64,000 bases of DNA from Actinacidiphila guanduensis (GCF_900103985.1 NZ_FNIE01000007.1:248001-312000); one strand, 5' to 3'. Numbered from the stretch's first letter, positions 8,374 to 17,395 are shown. Made by a program: numbers and translations. The notes: a model not told the origin generated them from the sequence alone.

Positions 8374-8632
8374 TGCGCGCGAGCGTCTCCCTCATGACGT
8401 CCTCGATCGGGACACCGGGCGACCTGTCCGCCATCCGCTCGTCGATGATGCGGTTGATCTCGCGCTCTTCCCACTGCTGGTACTTGCGCAGGACCTCGAT
8501 CGACACCACGGCGGCCACTTCCTTGCCCCGGCGGGTGATGACGGTGGGCTGATCGTCACGGTCGGCCCGGTCGACGACTTCGGCCAGGTGCGCGCGGACA
8601 TCGCGGATGGACTCTATGGGCATCTGCGTCAT
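8366..8632 (-). CDS. Phd/YefM family antitoxin
   Basis: 88-aa acidic antitoxin. The N-terminal DNA-binding domain shows the Phd/YefM pattern MPIESIRDVRAHLAEVVDRA...QPTVITRRGKEVAAVVS. The C-terminal helix (EEREINRIIDERMADR) should wrap the toxin. Starts at 8665, 8632 and 8623 are all possible. 8632 (MTQMPIES) is preferred because the longer form would place the gene start on top of the palindromic operator. The gene ends 8 bp inside the toxin gene. Transcription should be autoregulated through the TGTACA-core palindrome just upstream. Confidence 0.88.
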   Translation of the reverse strand: MTQMPIESIRDVRAHLAEVVDRADRDDQPTVITRRGKEVAAVVSIEVLRKYQQWEEREINRIIDERMADRSPGVPIEDVMRETLARSE

Positions 8633-8656
8633 GGCTCGATGGTACCAAGTGACGCA

Positions 8657-8666
8657 TGTGTACACA
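8657..8666. promoter_or_regulatory. Antitoxin operator, TGTGTACACA palindrome
   Basis: A perfect 10-bp palindrome with a TGTACA core lies 24 bp upstream of the antitoxin start. YefM-type antitoxins recognise TGTACA-centred palindromes, so this is the probable autoregulatory operator of the yefM-relE pair. Its function here is inferred from motif and position. Confidence 0.7.
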
Positions 8667-8734
8667 GTCGGCTTCGCTGGAGGGAGGGAAGCCTGCCGTC
8701 GCTCCTGCGGGCGCTGCCCGCCCGGGCCCCCGTC

Positions 8735-11700
8735 TCACCGGGTGACGGCGTACGCCTCGATGCCGTACAGCGAGTACCCGTAGCGGGTGGCCCGCCGGGT
8801 GCCCTGGATGCGCAGGTAGCGGGTGGCGACGGGGGAGTCGAGCCACAGCTCGCTGTTGCCGCCCGAGCCGTCGGTGACCGCGGCCGCGGTGTGCCACGTC
8901 ACCCCGTCGGAGGACGTCTGCACCTCGTAGCCCGACGCGTACGCCGCCTGCCAGTGCAGCACCACCCGGCCCACCACGGCCGGCGCGGGCAGCTCGACCT
9001 GCACCCAGGCCCGGTCGTCCACCGGGGAGGACCAGCGGGTCGACGGGTTGCCGTCGGCGACGTAGGAGGCCGGGAAGTCCGGCGTCTCGTTGCCCGAGGA
9101 CGTCGCCCGGCTGCCGGGCACCAGGTCGGGCCCACCGGTACGCGGGTGGGCGCGGACGGCGACGGTGCGCTCCACGGTGCGCCCGGCCACGGTGAACCGC
9201 ACCGGCACGGTGTACGTCCCCGGCGCCGTCCCCGCGGGCACGGCCACCCGCAGCGGCACGGACACGGTGGCGCCCCTGCGCACGGTGACCGAGGCGGGCG
9301 CGGTCACCGTGACGGGGCCCTTCGCCGAGCTGCCGCCCGCCGCGACCACCGCCTCGGTGTCGCGCGGCAGTCCCGAGGCCACCTCGGCGGTGACCGTCGC
9401 CGCGGGGCCCCCGGCCTCGGCGTCCACCTCGGAACCCGACAGCGACACCCGGGGCGCCCCGGTGAACCACGGCACGACCTCGCGCACCCCGTCACCGTCC
9501 GACAGCCGCACGGAGTCGGCGAGCACACCCGCGGGCAGCTCGGCCCAGCCGCCGGGCCGCACCGTGCCGAGCGTGTGCCAGCCCGCGTTCGGCCCGCTCG
9601 GCACGTGCACCTGCACGGTCACCGGCTCGGGGTCGGGCAGCGGGTCGGGCGGGACGACCTTCCAGCCGGAGTCCGGCGGCCCGGGCGGCGGCTCGGGCGC
9701 CCGGCCGCCGGTGGCGGGCCCGGCGGCCACGCTCACGGTGTCCAGCAGCCGGGCCCCGCCGAAGTCCACCGTCAGCGGCCCGGGACCGGCGGCCGTGCCG
9801 AGGTCGCCGTCGACCGCGGCGGAGGCGTGCGGTCCGCCCGAGGCGGTGGGCCCGCCTCGCCCGGCCACGGAGACGGCGAACTCCCGCACGGTCACCGCGC
9901 CGGGCTGGGTGCCGGTGGCCCGCAGCCGGATCTGCCGGGCGGTGGTGCCGGCCGGCAGCGCGGCGGTGATCACGGCCCGGTCGTGGTAGGTGCCGATCTT
10001 CCGCCACCCGGCGCCGTCGTCGTCTGAGATCTCCAGCACCGCGTCGTGCAGGAAGTCGTCGGAGCCGCTGCCGTCGCCCATGGCGATCCGCACGGAGTCC
10101 ACCGGGCGGGAGGCGCCCAGGTCCACACCGAAGGAGTCGTCCGGCTGCGGGGCGGCCGCGCTCGACCAGGCGGTGGCGTCCTTGCCGTCGACCATCGCCG
10201 AGGGGTCGCTGCCGCGCCCCGAGGCCATGGAGGTCGTCGCGGTGCGGCCGTCGGAGCGCAGCCCGGTCCAGGCGTCGCCCTCGTCCACGGCCCGGTCCAG
10301 GAAGCCGTCGAGGGTCTGCTCGCCGACCTTCGCGGTGCCCTGGGCGAGGTCGGCGCGCTCCTTGTCCAGCGACTGCCGGGCCTGCCAGGCGGCGGCGCCG
10401 TCCCCGCGGGCCTGGGCCACCAGCATGTCCACCGCGTCCGCGCCCGCGGCCCCGTAGGCCGAGAGCCGGTCCAGCCAGGGCCGCACCTCGCCGCCGAATG
10501 TGCCGTCGGCCAGGCCCTCCAGGGCGGTCGGCGAGGTGCGCATCACCGAGAAGGCGTCCCGCAGCCGGCTCGCCGCGGTGGTCAGCCGCGCGGGGTCGGC
10601 GCCCTCCAGCGCCGCCCAGAACTCCTTGACCAGCGGCTGCAGATACGCGGACTCCTGGCCGCCGAGCGCGGAGGACTCCTCGTTGCCGGCCAGTGCCCGC
10701 AGCGCCGCCTCGGCCTTCGGGTCGCCGCCCGCCAAGTCGTCGATCGCGGCCTGCCAGGACGCCTGGGGGTCGTAACCGCGCGGATTCCAGGCGTAGTCGG
10801 CAGCGGTGAACAGCGGGATGCGGGAGGCCGCGGGCTGCTGCATGCCGGCCGCCACGACACCCGCGGACACCGTGGCCACGGCCGGCTCGCGGCCGGTGTA
10901 GGGGCCGAGGAAGAGCCGGCCGGGCGCGAAGTCGTTGACCGGGTAGTTGTCCTCGGTCAGCAGCGGGTGGCGCAGCGCGGCCCGGGCGCCCGCCACCTGG
11001 GCGCCGGTGATGGTCTTCGGCAGGACCCCAACGCCGGTCCAGGCGACCTCGACGGCGGGGTCGAGGTCGGAGGCCAGCGCGGTGCGGTAGGGCGTGGCGC
11101 CGTCCTGGTAGAACTCGGTGGGCAGCAGGGAGACCTCGGGGCCGCCCGCCGAGGGGACGCCGTACTTCGCCCACAGGTAGGCCGCCGCCCGGTTGGTCAC
11201 CTTGGCCTGCGCGCGCGCCGCGGCGTCCGGACCGGAACCGAAGGCCGCCTCGTCGGCGGAGCAGTGCCACTCGCTGTAGCTGACGTCCTGGAACTGCAGC
11301 TGGAACGCCCGCACACCCAGCGCCCACATGGCATCGAGCTTCTTCTCCAGGGCGCGCACGTCCGCATCGGAGGAGAAGCACATCGCCTGCCCGGGGGCCA
11401 CCGCCCACTCCAGGGTGACGTGGTCCTGCCGCGCCCGCTGCGCCAGCGCCCTGAAGTCCGCGCGCTGGGCGGCCGGATAGGGCTCCTTCCACTGCGCCTG
11501 GCGGTAAGGGTCGTCACCCGGGGCGTACAGGAAGCGGTTCTGCTTGGTGCGGGCGAGGAAGTCCAGTTGGGACAGGCGCTGGGCCTGCGTCCAGGGCACG
11601 CCGTAGAAGGACTCGGCCACCCCGCGGACGGGGGAGGTCGGCCAGTCGCGCACCACGGCCGCCGCGAAGCCGTGCTCGCCGCCATGGACGGCGGCCAACT

Positions 11701-12205
11701 GCCGCAGTGTCTGGGCGGCGTGGAAGAGGCCGTCGTCCCCGACGCCGGCCAGCGCCACGGTGCGGCCGGAGACGGCCAGCCGGTAGCCGCCCGACGGCAG
11801 GTCGCCGGCCGCGGGGGCGCCCAGCCGCTCCAGCGGCCCCTCGGCGGAGCTGTCCCCGGCGTAGACGGTCAGGCCGGGGCCCGGCGCGCTCGCGCGGACG
11901 ACCTGCCGCGCGCCGGCGTCCTTGAGCGCCTGCTCGATCACCTGGAGCGCGTACGGGTCGGCGTCCGAGTCGGCCACCAGGGTCACTTGGGAGGTGACGG
12001 GTGCGAACAGCCCGCCGGTGCGCATCGATTGGGGCTTGGGCCACACCGCGGGGGTGGTCTGCCCCTGGGCGTCGGGGGCCGACGTGGCCGTGGGGGACAC
12101 CGGGGACACGGGCGCGGTCGGTCCGTCCGCCCAGGCCGGAACCTGGCCGAGCCAGCCGCCCACCACGGTGGCGACCACCGCCACAGCGGAACTCCTCCGC
12201 AGCAC
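8735..12205 (-). CDS. Secreted GH84-like beta-N-acetylglucosaminidase with discoidin and NEW3 domains
   Basis: 1156-aa exported protein. A signal peptide ends near AWA-DG (residue about 27). A GH20-type N-terminal domain spans about 50-185. The GH84 domain begins at GVAESFYGVPW (about 195) and contains RFLYAPGDDPYR and AVAPGQAMCFSSDADVRALEKKLD, which align well with O-GlcNAcase/hyaluronidase enzymes. The usual Asp-Asp catalytic pair is Gln306-Asp307 here (FQLQFQDVSY). Discoidin-like F5/8C modules occur around 650-770 and at the C-terminus (about 1030-1156), with a NEW3-type Ig module before the last. GTG 12205 has GGGAGG 5 nt upstream. It probably binds and cleaves GlcNAc polymers outside the cell, but activity is uncertain given the substitution. 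Confidence 0.88.
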   Translation of the reverse strand: MLRRSSAVAVVATVVGGWLGQVPAWADGPTAPVSPVSPTATSAPDAQGQTTPAVWPKPQSMRTGGLFAPVTSQVTLVADSDADPYALQVIEQALKDAGARQVVRASAPGPGLTVYAGDSSAEGPLERLGAPAAGDLPSGGYRLAVSGRTVALAGVGDDGLFHAAQTLRQLAAVHGGEHGFAAAVVRDWPTSPVRGVAESFYGVPWTQAQRLSQLDFLARTKQNRFLYAPGDDPYRQAQWKEPYPAAQRADFRALAQRARQDHVTLEWAVAPGQAMCFSSDADVRALEKKLDAMWALGVRAFQLQFQDVSYSEWHCSADEAAFGSGPDAAARAQAKVTNRAAAYLWAKYGVPSAGGPEVSLLPTEFYQDGATPYRTALASDLDPAVEVAWTGVGVLPKTITGAQVAGARAALRHPLLTEDNYPVNDFAPGRLFLGPYTGREPAVATVSAGVVAAGMQQPAASRIPLFTAADYAWNPRGYDPQASWQAAIDDLAGGDPKAEAALRALAGNEESSALGGQESAYLQPLVKEFWAALEGADPARLTTAASRLRDAFSVMRTSPTALEGLADGTFGGEVRPWLDRLSAYGAAGADAVDMLVAQARGDGAAAWQARQSLDKERADLAQGTAKVGEQTLDGFLDRAVDEGDAWTGLRSDGRTATTSMASGRGSDPSAMVDGKDATAWSSAAAPQPDDSFGVDLGASRPVDSVRIAMGDGSGSDDFLHDAVLEISDDDGAGWRKIGTYHDRAVITAALPAGTTARQIRLRATGTQPGAVTVREFAVSVAGRGGPTASGGPHASAAVDGDLGTAAGPGPLTVDFGGARLLDTVSVAAGPATGGRAPEPPPGPPDSGWKVVPPDPLPDPEPVTVQVHVPSGPNAGWHTLGTVRPGGWAELPAGVLADSVRLSDGDGVREVVPWFTGAPRVSLSGSEVDAEAGGPAATVTAEVASGLPRDTEAVVAAGGSSAKGPVTVTAPASVTVRRGATVSVPLRVAVPAGTAPGTYTVPVRFTVAGRTVERTVAVRAHPRTGGPDLVPGSRATSSGNETPDFPASYVADGNPSTRWSSPVDDRAWVQVELPAPAVVGRVVLHWQAAYASGYEVQTSSDGVTWHTAAAVTDGSGGNSELWLDSPVATRYLRIQGTRRATRYGYSLYGIEAYAVTR

Positions 12206-12456
12206 GTTTGCCTCCCGTGCCCCAACCGCACCGGTCCTACGCCGGATCGTGAGCCCATCACCTGCCGCCGGTGCGTGTCAACGGCCGCCGGGCGTCTTTC
12301 CGGCATCCGGCGGACGTGGCACGGCGTCACCCGGGTGACCTACGGGCGACTTGGGCTCCTTGGCGGCGAACTGCCCACAGCCCTGGGCCCTTTGGCGCGC
12401 GAATCCCGCACATATTCGGATGAGCGCACCATGGGTGCTCTGGGACCATCGGCCAG

Positions 12457-13155
12457 GTGCGAACACCGCAGTACGAGACCCATGTGACCGTGCCCTGCGC
12501 CACTTCCGGGGAGTGGGAGCGGCTGGCCGCCTGGGCGGCCGGGCAGGGGGTCAAGGCCACCCGTATCGTGCTCGCCCGCGGGCGCGTCCCCAGTCAGCCG
12601 ATGCTCACCGTGCGGGGCGGCGCCGGCCTGGCCGGACACCGCGCCGGGGCCGCGGAGTTGCAGGCGCGGCTGCGTGCGGCCGGCTTCCGCGTCGTACGAG
12701 TGAAGACCGAGACGGAGCCCTGGGCGCCCCAGGCCCCGCAGGAGGACGCGGACGCGGCGGCGGAGGGCACCTACTTCGAGCACCACGTGAAGCTGGCGCT
12801 GCCCGGGGACTTCGACCGCGAGCGGCTGCTGGCCGCGGTACGCCCGCACGGCGCCCACCTGTCGTGGAACGCCCGCCGGGTCACGGGCCGCGGCCGCCAC
12901 GAGCGGTTCGTGACGCAGCGCTGCCACGGCGTGGGGGCGCGCACGGCGGGCGGCCGCCTGGCCGCTCTGCTGGCGGAGCTGACCGGCTGTTCCGCCTCGG
13001 CGGACGGGGGACACGAGGTGCTGGCGGTGGAGCGGGAGTTCGTGCTCTACGACAGCGACCTGTCGGTGGACGAGGGGTGGATCGAGCCGGGAGCCGGTGC
13101 TGGTGCTGAATCCGGTGCGGGCACAGGTGCCGGTATCGGTCGGACCGTCCGATGA
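12457..13155 (+). CDS. Conserved hypothetical protein with two internal repeats
   Basis: 232-aa protein from GTG 12457. I do not recognise its function. It appears to contain two related halves: residues about 5-88 (ETHVTV...ELQARLRAAGFRVVRVKTE) and about 104-215 (FEHHVKLALP...LSWNARR...ERFVTQR...VEREFVLYDSD). Each half starts with a beta strand carrying E-x-H-V. The strand-rich pattern and conserved His/Arg/Glu residues suggest a small enzyme or binding fold, but this is a guess. The tail is Gly/Ala repetitive. The next gene (AbiEii-like) follows on the same strand after 31 nt, so the two are probably co-transcribed. Confidence 0.75.
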   Translation: MRTPQYETHVTVPCATSGEWERLAAWAAGQGVKATRIVLARGRVPSQPMLTVRGGAGLAGHRAGAAELQARLRAAGFRVVRVKTETEPWAPQAPQEDADAAAEGTYFEHHVKLALPGDFDRERLLAAVRPHGAHLSWNARRVTGRGRHERFVTQRCHGVGARTAGGRLAALLAELTGCSASADGGHEVLAVEREFVLYDSDLSVDEGWIEPGAGAGAESGAGTGAGIGRTVR

Positions 13156-13186
13156 GATGCCGAGCGGACGACACGGGGGAGACGAC

Positions 13187-14365
13187 ATGAGCGACACGGG
13201 CGGGACCATGGGCGAGAACGGCGAGAACGGCGAGAACGGCGAGAACGGCGAGAACGGCGAGAACGGCGAGAACGGCGAGAACGGGGACGGGACGGCGGGT
13301 GGGACGGTGCCCGGGCCCGACGGGCAGGGCGGTGCCCCAAGTGGCGCGTCCCGCAACGACCCCTGGGCCCGCTACCGCTTCCCCGGCAGCCCCGACAGCG
13401 GCGAGGAGACGCCCGCGCAGCGCGACCGGCGATACCGGGAGCTGCCCCGCACCGTCCTGCCGAGCCAGGACCCCGGCATCCGTCAGGGGCTCGCCTTCGA
13501 CCCCGCGCTCAAGCACTTCACCACCGCCTTCCGGGTGGCCGAGCCGACGTTCGATGACCCCGCGGCGGCCGCGCCCTGGCACGCCGCGCGCCGGGCGGCC
13601 CTGGACACGGTGCTCGCCGGTGTGGTCGAGGGCGGCTACCGCGACGCCCTCGTGCTGCGCGGCAGCGCGCTGCTCGCGGGCTGGTTCGGCGCGGCGGCGC
13701 GCGAGCCGGGCGACCTGGACTTCGTCGTCGTGCCCGCGGACTGGCGGATCGAGGAGGAGCGCACCGACCGGATGCTCGCCGGGATCGCCTCCGCCGCGGC
13801 CCGCGTGGGCGCGCGCCTCCCGGAGGGGCCGTCGATCCACGCGGCCGAGGCCCGCTCGGAGTTCATCTGGACGTACGAGCGGGTGCCCGGCCGCCGCATG
13901 GTGCTGCCCTGGTCGGCACCGGGGGTGCCCGGCGGCTCGGTGCAGCTTGACTTCGTCTTCGGCGAGCAGCTGCCGGACCCGCCGCGGCCGGCCCGGGTCG
14001 CGCTGTCCGGCGCGCCGGGACTGCCCGGCACCGAACTGCTCGCCGCCTCACCGGAGCTGTCGCTCGCCTGGAAGCTCGTCTGGCTCGGCACGGACCTGCA
14101 CCCGGAGGGCAAGGACCTCTACGACGCGGTGCTGCTGGCCGAGCGCTTCCCGCTGCGCTACGAACTGCTGCAGCAGGTGTTCTGGCTGCTGGAGGAGACG
14201 CCCGGCGGCAGCACACTGACGCTGACGCTGGAGGACCTGGAGGAGGCCGTCGGCGCGTACGGCTGGCACCACTTCGCCGAGGAGTACCCCCAGCTGGCGC
14301 AGCCCGAGCAGCGGCACTTCGGCGAGCGGCTGCTGGCCGCGGTGCGGCCGGTCTTCGGCCGCTGA
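13187..14365 (+). CDS. AbiEii/MenT-like nucleotidyltransferase
   Basis: 392-aa protein from ATG 13187 (gggggaga just upstream). Residues 9-32 form (Gly-Glu-Asn)8, then a Pro/Gly-rich linker. From about residue 140 the nucleotidyltransferase core appears: LRGSALLAGWFG (GS motif), PGDLDFVV (metal-binding Asp pair), SVQLDFVFGE (third acidic strand), and AWKLVWLG...GKDLYDAVLLAE, the Lys and Asp conserved in AbiEii/DUF1814 proteins. AbiEii family members transfer nucleotides to tRNA or other targets and act as type IV toxins, usually beside an AbiEi antitoxin. No AbiEi gene is adjacent here, so the partner could be the unknown upstream protein or there may be none. Confidence 0.82.
   Translation: MSDTGGTMGENGENGENGENGENGENGENGENGDGTAGGTVPGPDGQGGAPSGASRNDPWARYRFPGSPDSGEETPAQRDRRYRELPRTVLPSQDPGIRQGLAFDPALKHFTTAFRVAEPTFDDPAAAAPWHAARRAALDTVLAGVVEGGYRDALVLRGSALLAGWFGAAAREPGDLDFVVVPADWRIEEERTDRMLAGIASAAARVGARLPEGPSIHAAEARSEFIWTYERVPGRRMVLPWSAPGVPGGSVQLDFVFGEQLPDPPRPARVALSGAPGLPGTELLAASPELSLAWKLVWLGTDLHPEGKDLYDAVLLAERFPLRYELLQQVFWLLEETPGGSTLTLTLEDLEEAVGAYGWHHFAEEYPQLAQPEQRHFGERLLAAVRPVFGR
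13211..13282 (+). repeat. Eight in-frame copies of GGCGAGAAC inside the nucleotidyltransferase gene
   Basis: Eight identical 9-bp units at nucleotide level encode (Gly-Glu-Asn)8. Perfect DNA identity, not only protein identity, points to recent slippage and probable copy-number variation between strains. The unit is a multiple of three, so length changes keep the frame. Confidence 0.95.
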
Positions 14366-14435
14366 ACGGTTGCCGGCCGGTGGCGGACGGGGCGCCGACC
14401 GGCTGCGGGCAGGCCGCGGAGGGGCGCCGCGCGGG

Positions 14436-14444
14436 TTGTCCACA
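14436..14444 (+). promoter_or_regulatory. Single consensus DnaA box TTGTCCACA
   Basis: An exact match to the preferred Streptomyces DnaA box, in the 178-bp gap upstream of pepN. It is isolated, so this is not an origin; it could be a titration or regulatory site, or chance. Confidence 0.4.
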
Positions 14445-14543
14445 GGGTCCCGGCGGGGGAACGGCGCGACATGCGAGGATGGGCGCCTCGCCCGATCAGG
14501 CCGGGCGGGGCGGGAACGAGCCGGTGAAAAGGAGTGGGCTGTC

Positions 14544-17114
14544 GTGGCGGGTACGAACCTCACACGTGTGGAGGCGCAGGAGCGGGCGCGCCTGCTCTCG
14601 GTGGACAGGTACGACATCGAGCTCGACCTGAGCGGTGCCCAGGAGGGCGGCACCTTCCGCTCGGTCACCACCGTGCGCTTCGAGGCCCGCGAGGCCGGCT
14701 CCACCTTCATCGACCTGGTGGCCCCCGCCGTCCGCGAGGTGGTGCTCAACGGGCGCACCCTCGACCCGGCCGAGGTCTTCGCCGACTCCCGGATCGCCCT
14801 GGCCGACCTGCCGGCCGGGCCCTGCGAGCTGCGCGTGGTCGCCGACTGCGCCTACACCAACACCGGCGAGGGCCTGCACCGGTTCGTCGACCCGGTGGAC
14901 GACCAGGCGTACCTCTACACGCAGTTCGAGGTGCCCGACGCCCGCCGGGTCTTCGCCAGCTTCGAGCAGCCGGACCTCAAGGCCGTCTTCGCCTTCACCG
15001 TCAAGGCCCCGGCCGGCTGGACCGTGGTGTCCAACTCGCCGACGCCCGAGCCGCCGGCCGACGGCGTGTGGGTCTTCGAGCCCACCCCGCGCATCTCCAC
15101 GTACATCACGGCGATCATCGCCGGCCCCTACACGGCGGTGCACAGCACCTGGGAGGGGGAGGGCCGCAGCGTCCCCCTGGGCATCTACTGCCGGCCGTCG
15201 CTCGCCGAGCACCTGGACGCCGAGGCGCTCTTCGAGGTCACCCGCCAGGGCTTCGACTGGTTCCACGAGAAGTTCGCCCACCCGTACCCGTTCGCCAAGT
15301 ACGACCAGCTCTTCGTCCCGGAGTTCAACGCCGGCGCGATGGAGAACGCGGGCGCGGTCACCATCCGCGACCAGTACGTCTTCCGCTCCAAGGTCACCGA
15401 CTCCGCCTACGAGCTGCGCGGCGAGACCGTGCTGCACGAGCTGGCCCACATGTGGTTCGGCGACCTGGTCACCATGGAGTGGTGGAACGACCTGTGGCTG
15501 AACGAGTCGTTCGCCACCTACACCTCCATCGCCTGCCAGGCGCACGCCCCCGGCTCGCGCTGGCCGCAGGCGTGGACCACCTTCGCCAACACCATGAAGA
15601 CCTGGGCCTACCGGCAGGACCAGCTGCCCTCCACCCACCCGATCATGGCGGAGATCAACGACCTGGACGACGTCCTGGTCAACTTCGACGGCATCACCTA
15701 CGCCAAGGGCGCCTCGGTGCTCAAGCAGCTCGTCGCCTACGTGGGGATGGACGCGTTCTTCGCCGGCGTGCAGACGTACTTCCAGCGGCACGCCTGGGGC
15801 AACACCCGCCTGACCGACCTGCTGGGCGCCCTGGAGGAGACCTCCGGCCGCGACCTGAAGACCTGGTCCAAGGCGTGGCTGGAGACCGCCGGGATCAACG
15901 TGCTGCGCCCGGAGATCGAGACGGGCGCCGACGGCACCATCACCTCCTTCGCCGTCCGCCAGGACGCCCCCGACCTGCCGGCGGGCGCCAAGGGCGTGCC
16001 GGTGCTGCGCCCGCACCGCATCGCGATCGGCGCCTACGACCTGGTCGACGGCCGGCTGGTGCGCACCCGCCGGGTCGAGCTGGACGTCGACGGCTCGCAC
16101 ACCGACGTCCCCGAGTTCGCCGGCACCCCCCGTCCCGCCGTGGTGCTGCTCAACGACGACGACCTCTCCTACGCCAAGGTCCGCCTCGACGAGCAGTCCC
16201 TGGCCGTGGTCCGCGACCACGTCGGCGACTTCGCCGAGTCGCTGCCGCGCGCCCTGGTCTGGGCGGCCGCCTGGGACATGACGCGCGACGGCGAACTCGC
16301 CACGCGCGACTACCTGGAGCTGGTGCTGCACGGCATCGGCAAGGAGTCCGACATCGGCGTGGTGCAGTCGCTGCACCGGCAGGTCAAGCTCGCCCTCGAC
16401 CTGTACGCGGACCCGGCCTGGCGGGACAGCGGCCTGGCCCGCTGGACGCAGGCCGCCCTGGAGCACCTGGAGGCCGCCGCCCCCGGCAGCGACCACCAGC
16501 TCGCCTGGGCGCGGGCGTTCGCCGTCACCGCCCGCACCCCGGAGCAATTGGACATCCTGCAGGGCCTGCTGGAGGGCACCCGCTCCTACGAGGGCCTGGC
16601 CGTGGACACCGACCTGCGCTGGGCCCTGCTCAACCGCCTCGCGGCCACCGGCCGGGTGGGCGAGGAGGCGATCGAGGCCGAGCTGGTCCGCGACGCGACC
16701 TCGGCCGGCGAGCAGCACGCCGCCGCCGCGCGGGCCGCCCGCCCCGGCGCGGCGAACAAGGCCGCGGTGTGGGCCTCCGTGGTCGAGGACGACAAGCTGC
16801 CCAACGCGGTGCAGGAGGCCGTCATCGGCGGCTTCGCACAGCCGGACCAGCGCGAGGAGCTGGCGCCTTACACCGAGCGGTACTTCGCGGCCGTGAAGCA
16901 GGTGTGGGAGAGCCGCAGCCACGAGATGGCCCAGCAGATCGTGGTCGGCCTCTACCCCGCGCTCCAGGTCTCGCAGGCCACCCTGGACGCCACCGACGCC
17001 TGGCTGGCCTCCGCGCAGCCGCCGCCGGCCCTGCGCCGCCTGGTGGTGGAGAGCCGCTCGGGCGTGGAGCGCGCGCTGAAGGCCCAGGCGGCGGACGCCC
17101 GCCTGTCGGCGTAA
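14544..17114 (+). CDS. pepN: Aminopeptidase N (M1 zinc metallopeptidase), first copy
   Basis: 856-aa cytoplasmic peptidase removing N-terminal residues from peptides. The exopeptidase motif GAMEN is at about 264. The zinc site is HELAH (His298, His302; catalytic Glu299) with the third ligand Glu321 in LNESFA. The N-terminal saddle domain and the long helical C-terminal domain are both present, so it is full length. GTG 14544 (VAGTNLTRVEAQERARLL) is chosen because AAAAGGAG lies 9 nt upstream and the homologous second copy starts in the same way. It converges on a small membrane-protein gene, separated by a strong hairpin. Confidence 0.95.
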   Translation: MAGTNLTRVEAQERARLLSVDRYDIELDLSGAQEGGTFRSVTTVRFEAREAGSTFIDLVAPAVREVVLNGRTLDPAEVFADSRIALADLPAGPCELRVVADCAYTNTGEGLHRFVDPVDDQAYLYTQFEVPDARRVFASFEQPDLKAVFAFTVKAPAGWTVVSNSPTPEPPADGVWVFEPTPRISTYITAIIAGPYTAVHSTWEGEGRSVPLGIYCRPSLAEHLDAEALFEVTRQGFDWFHEKFAHPYPFAKYDQLFVPEFNAGAMENAGAVTIRDQYVFRSKVTDSAYELRGETVLHELAHMWFGDLVTMEWWNDLWLNESFATYTSIACQAHAPGSRWPQAWTTFANTMKTWAYRQDQLPSTHPIMAEINDLDDVLVNFDGITYAKGASVLKQLVAYVGMDAFFAGVQTYFQRHAWGNTRLTDLLGALEETSGRDLKTWSKAWLETAGINVLRPEIETGADGTITSFAVRQDAPDLPAGAKGVPVLRPHRIAIGAYDLVDGRLVRTRRVELDVDGSHTDVPEFAGTPRPAVVLLNDDDLSYAKVRLDEQSLAVVRDHVGDFAESLPRALVWAAAWDMTRDGELATRDYLELVLHGIGKESDIGVVQSLHRQVKLALDLYADPAWRDSGLARWTQAALEHLEAAAPGSDHQLAWARAFAVTARTPEQLDILQGLLEGTRSYEGLAVDTDLRWALLNRLAATGRVGEEAIEAELVRDATSAGEQHAAAARAARPGAANKAAVWASVVEDDKLPNAVQEAVIGGFAQPDQREELAPYTERYFAAVKQVWESRSHEMAQQIVVGLYPALQVSQATLDATDAWLASAQPPPALRRLVVESRSGVERALKAQAADARLSA

Positions 17115-17323
17115 GGAGCGGCACCGAGAAGAACGGCCCCGTCCCGGGCCGCCGCGAGGAGCGGTGGCGCCGGGACAGGGCCGCTGTGCTTCGCGCGAGT
17201 GTCGTACTCGGGCCGCAGGGGCCGGGCGCGGCCCGTCACGGCCGCCGGGGCCCGGCGGCCCGCTGCCTCGGCGGCCCGGGCCGTGGTGCCGCCCGCGGGC
17301 GCAGCCCCGGGGATGCACGACGA

Positions 17324-17347
17324 CCCCGCCACCGGGCGGTGGCGGGG
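17324..17347. terminator. Bidirectional hairpin between pepN and the small membrane protein gene
   Basis: A perfect 10-bp GC stem (CCCCGCCACC/GGTGGCGGGG) with a GGGC loop lies between two convergent genes. No T-run follows, which is usual for Streptomyces terminators. Confidence 0.75.
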
Positions 17348-17395
17348 TGCGGGCGGGCTCGCCGGAGCGCGCCGCGGGGCCCCGCGGCGCGAGCG

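Noticed and set aside
14436..14444. Replication origin suggested by a DnaA box
   Set aside because: A single box with no cluster, no AT-rich unwinding region and no dnaA/dnaN neighbours.
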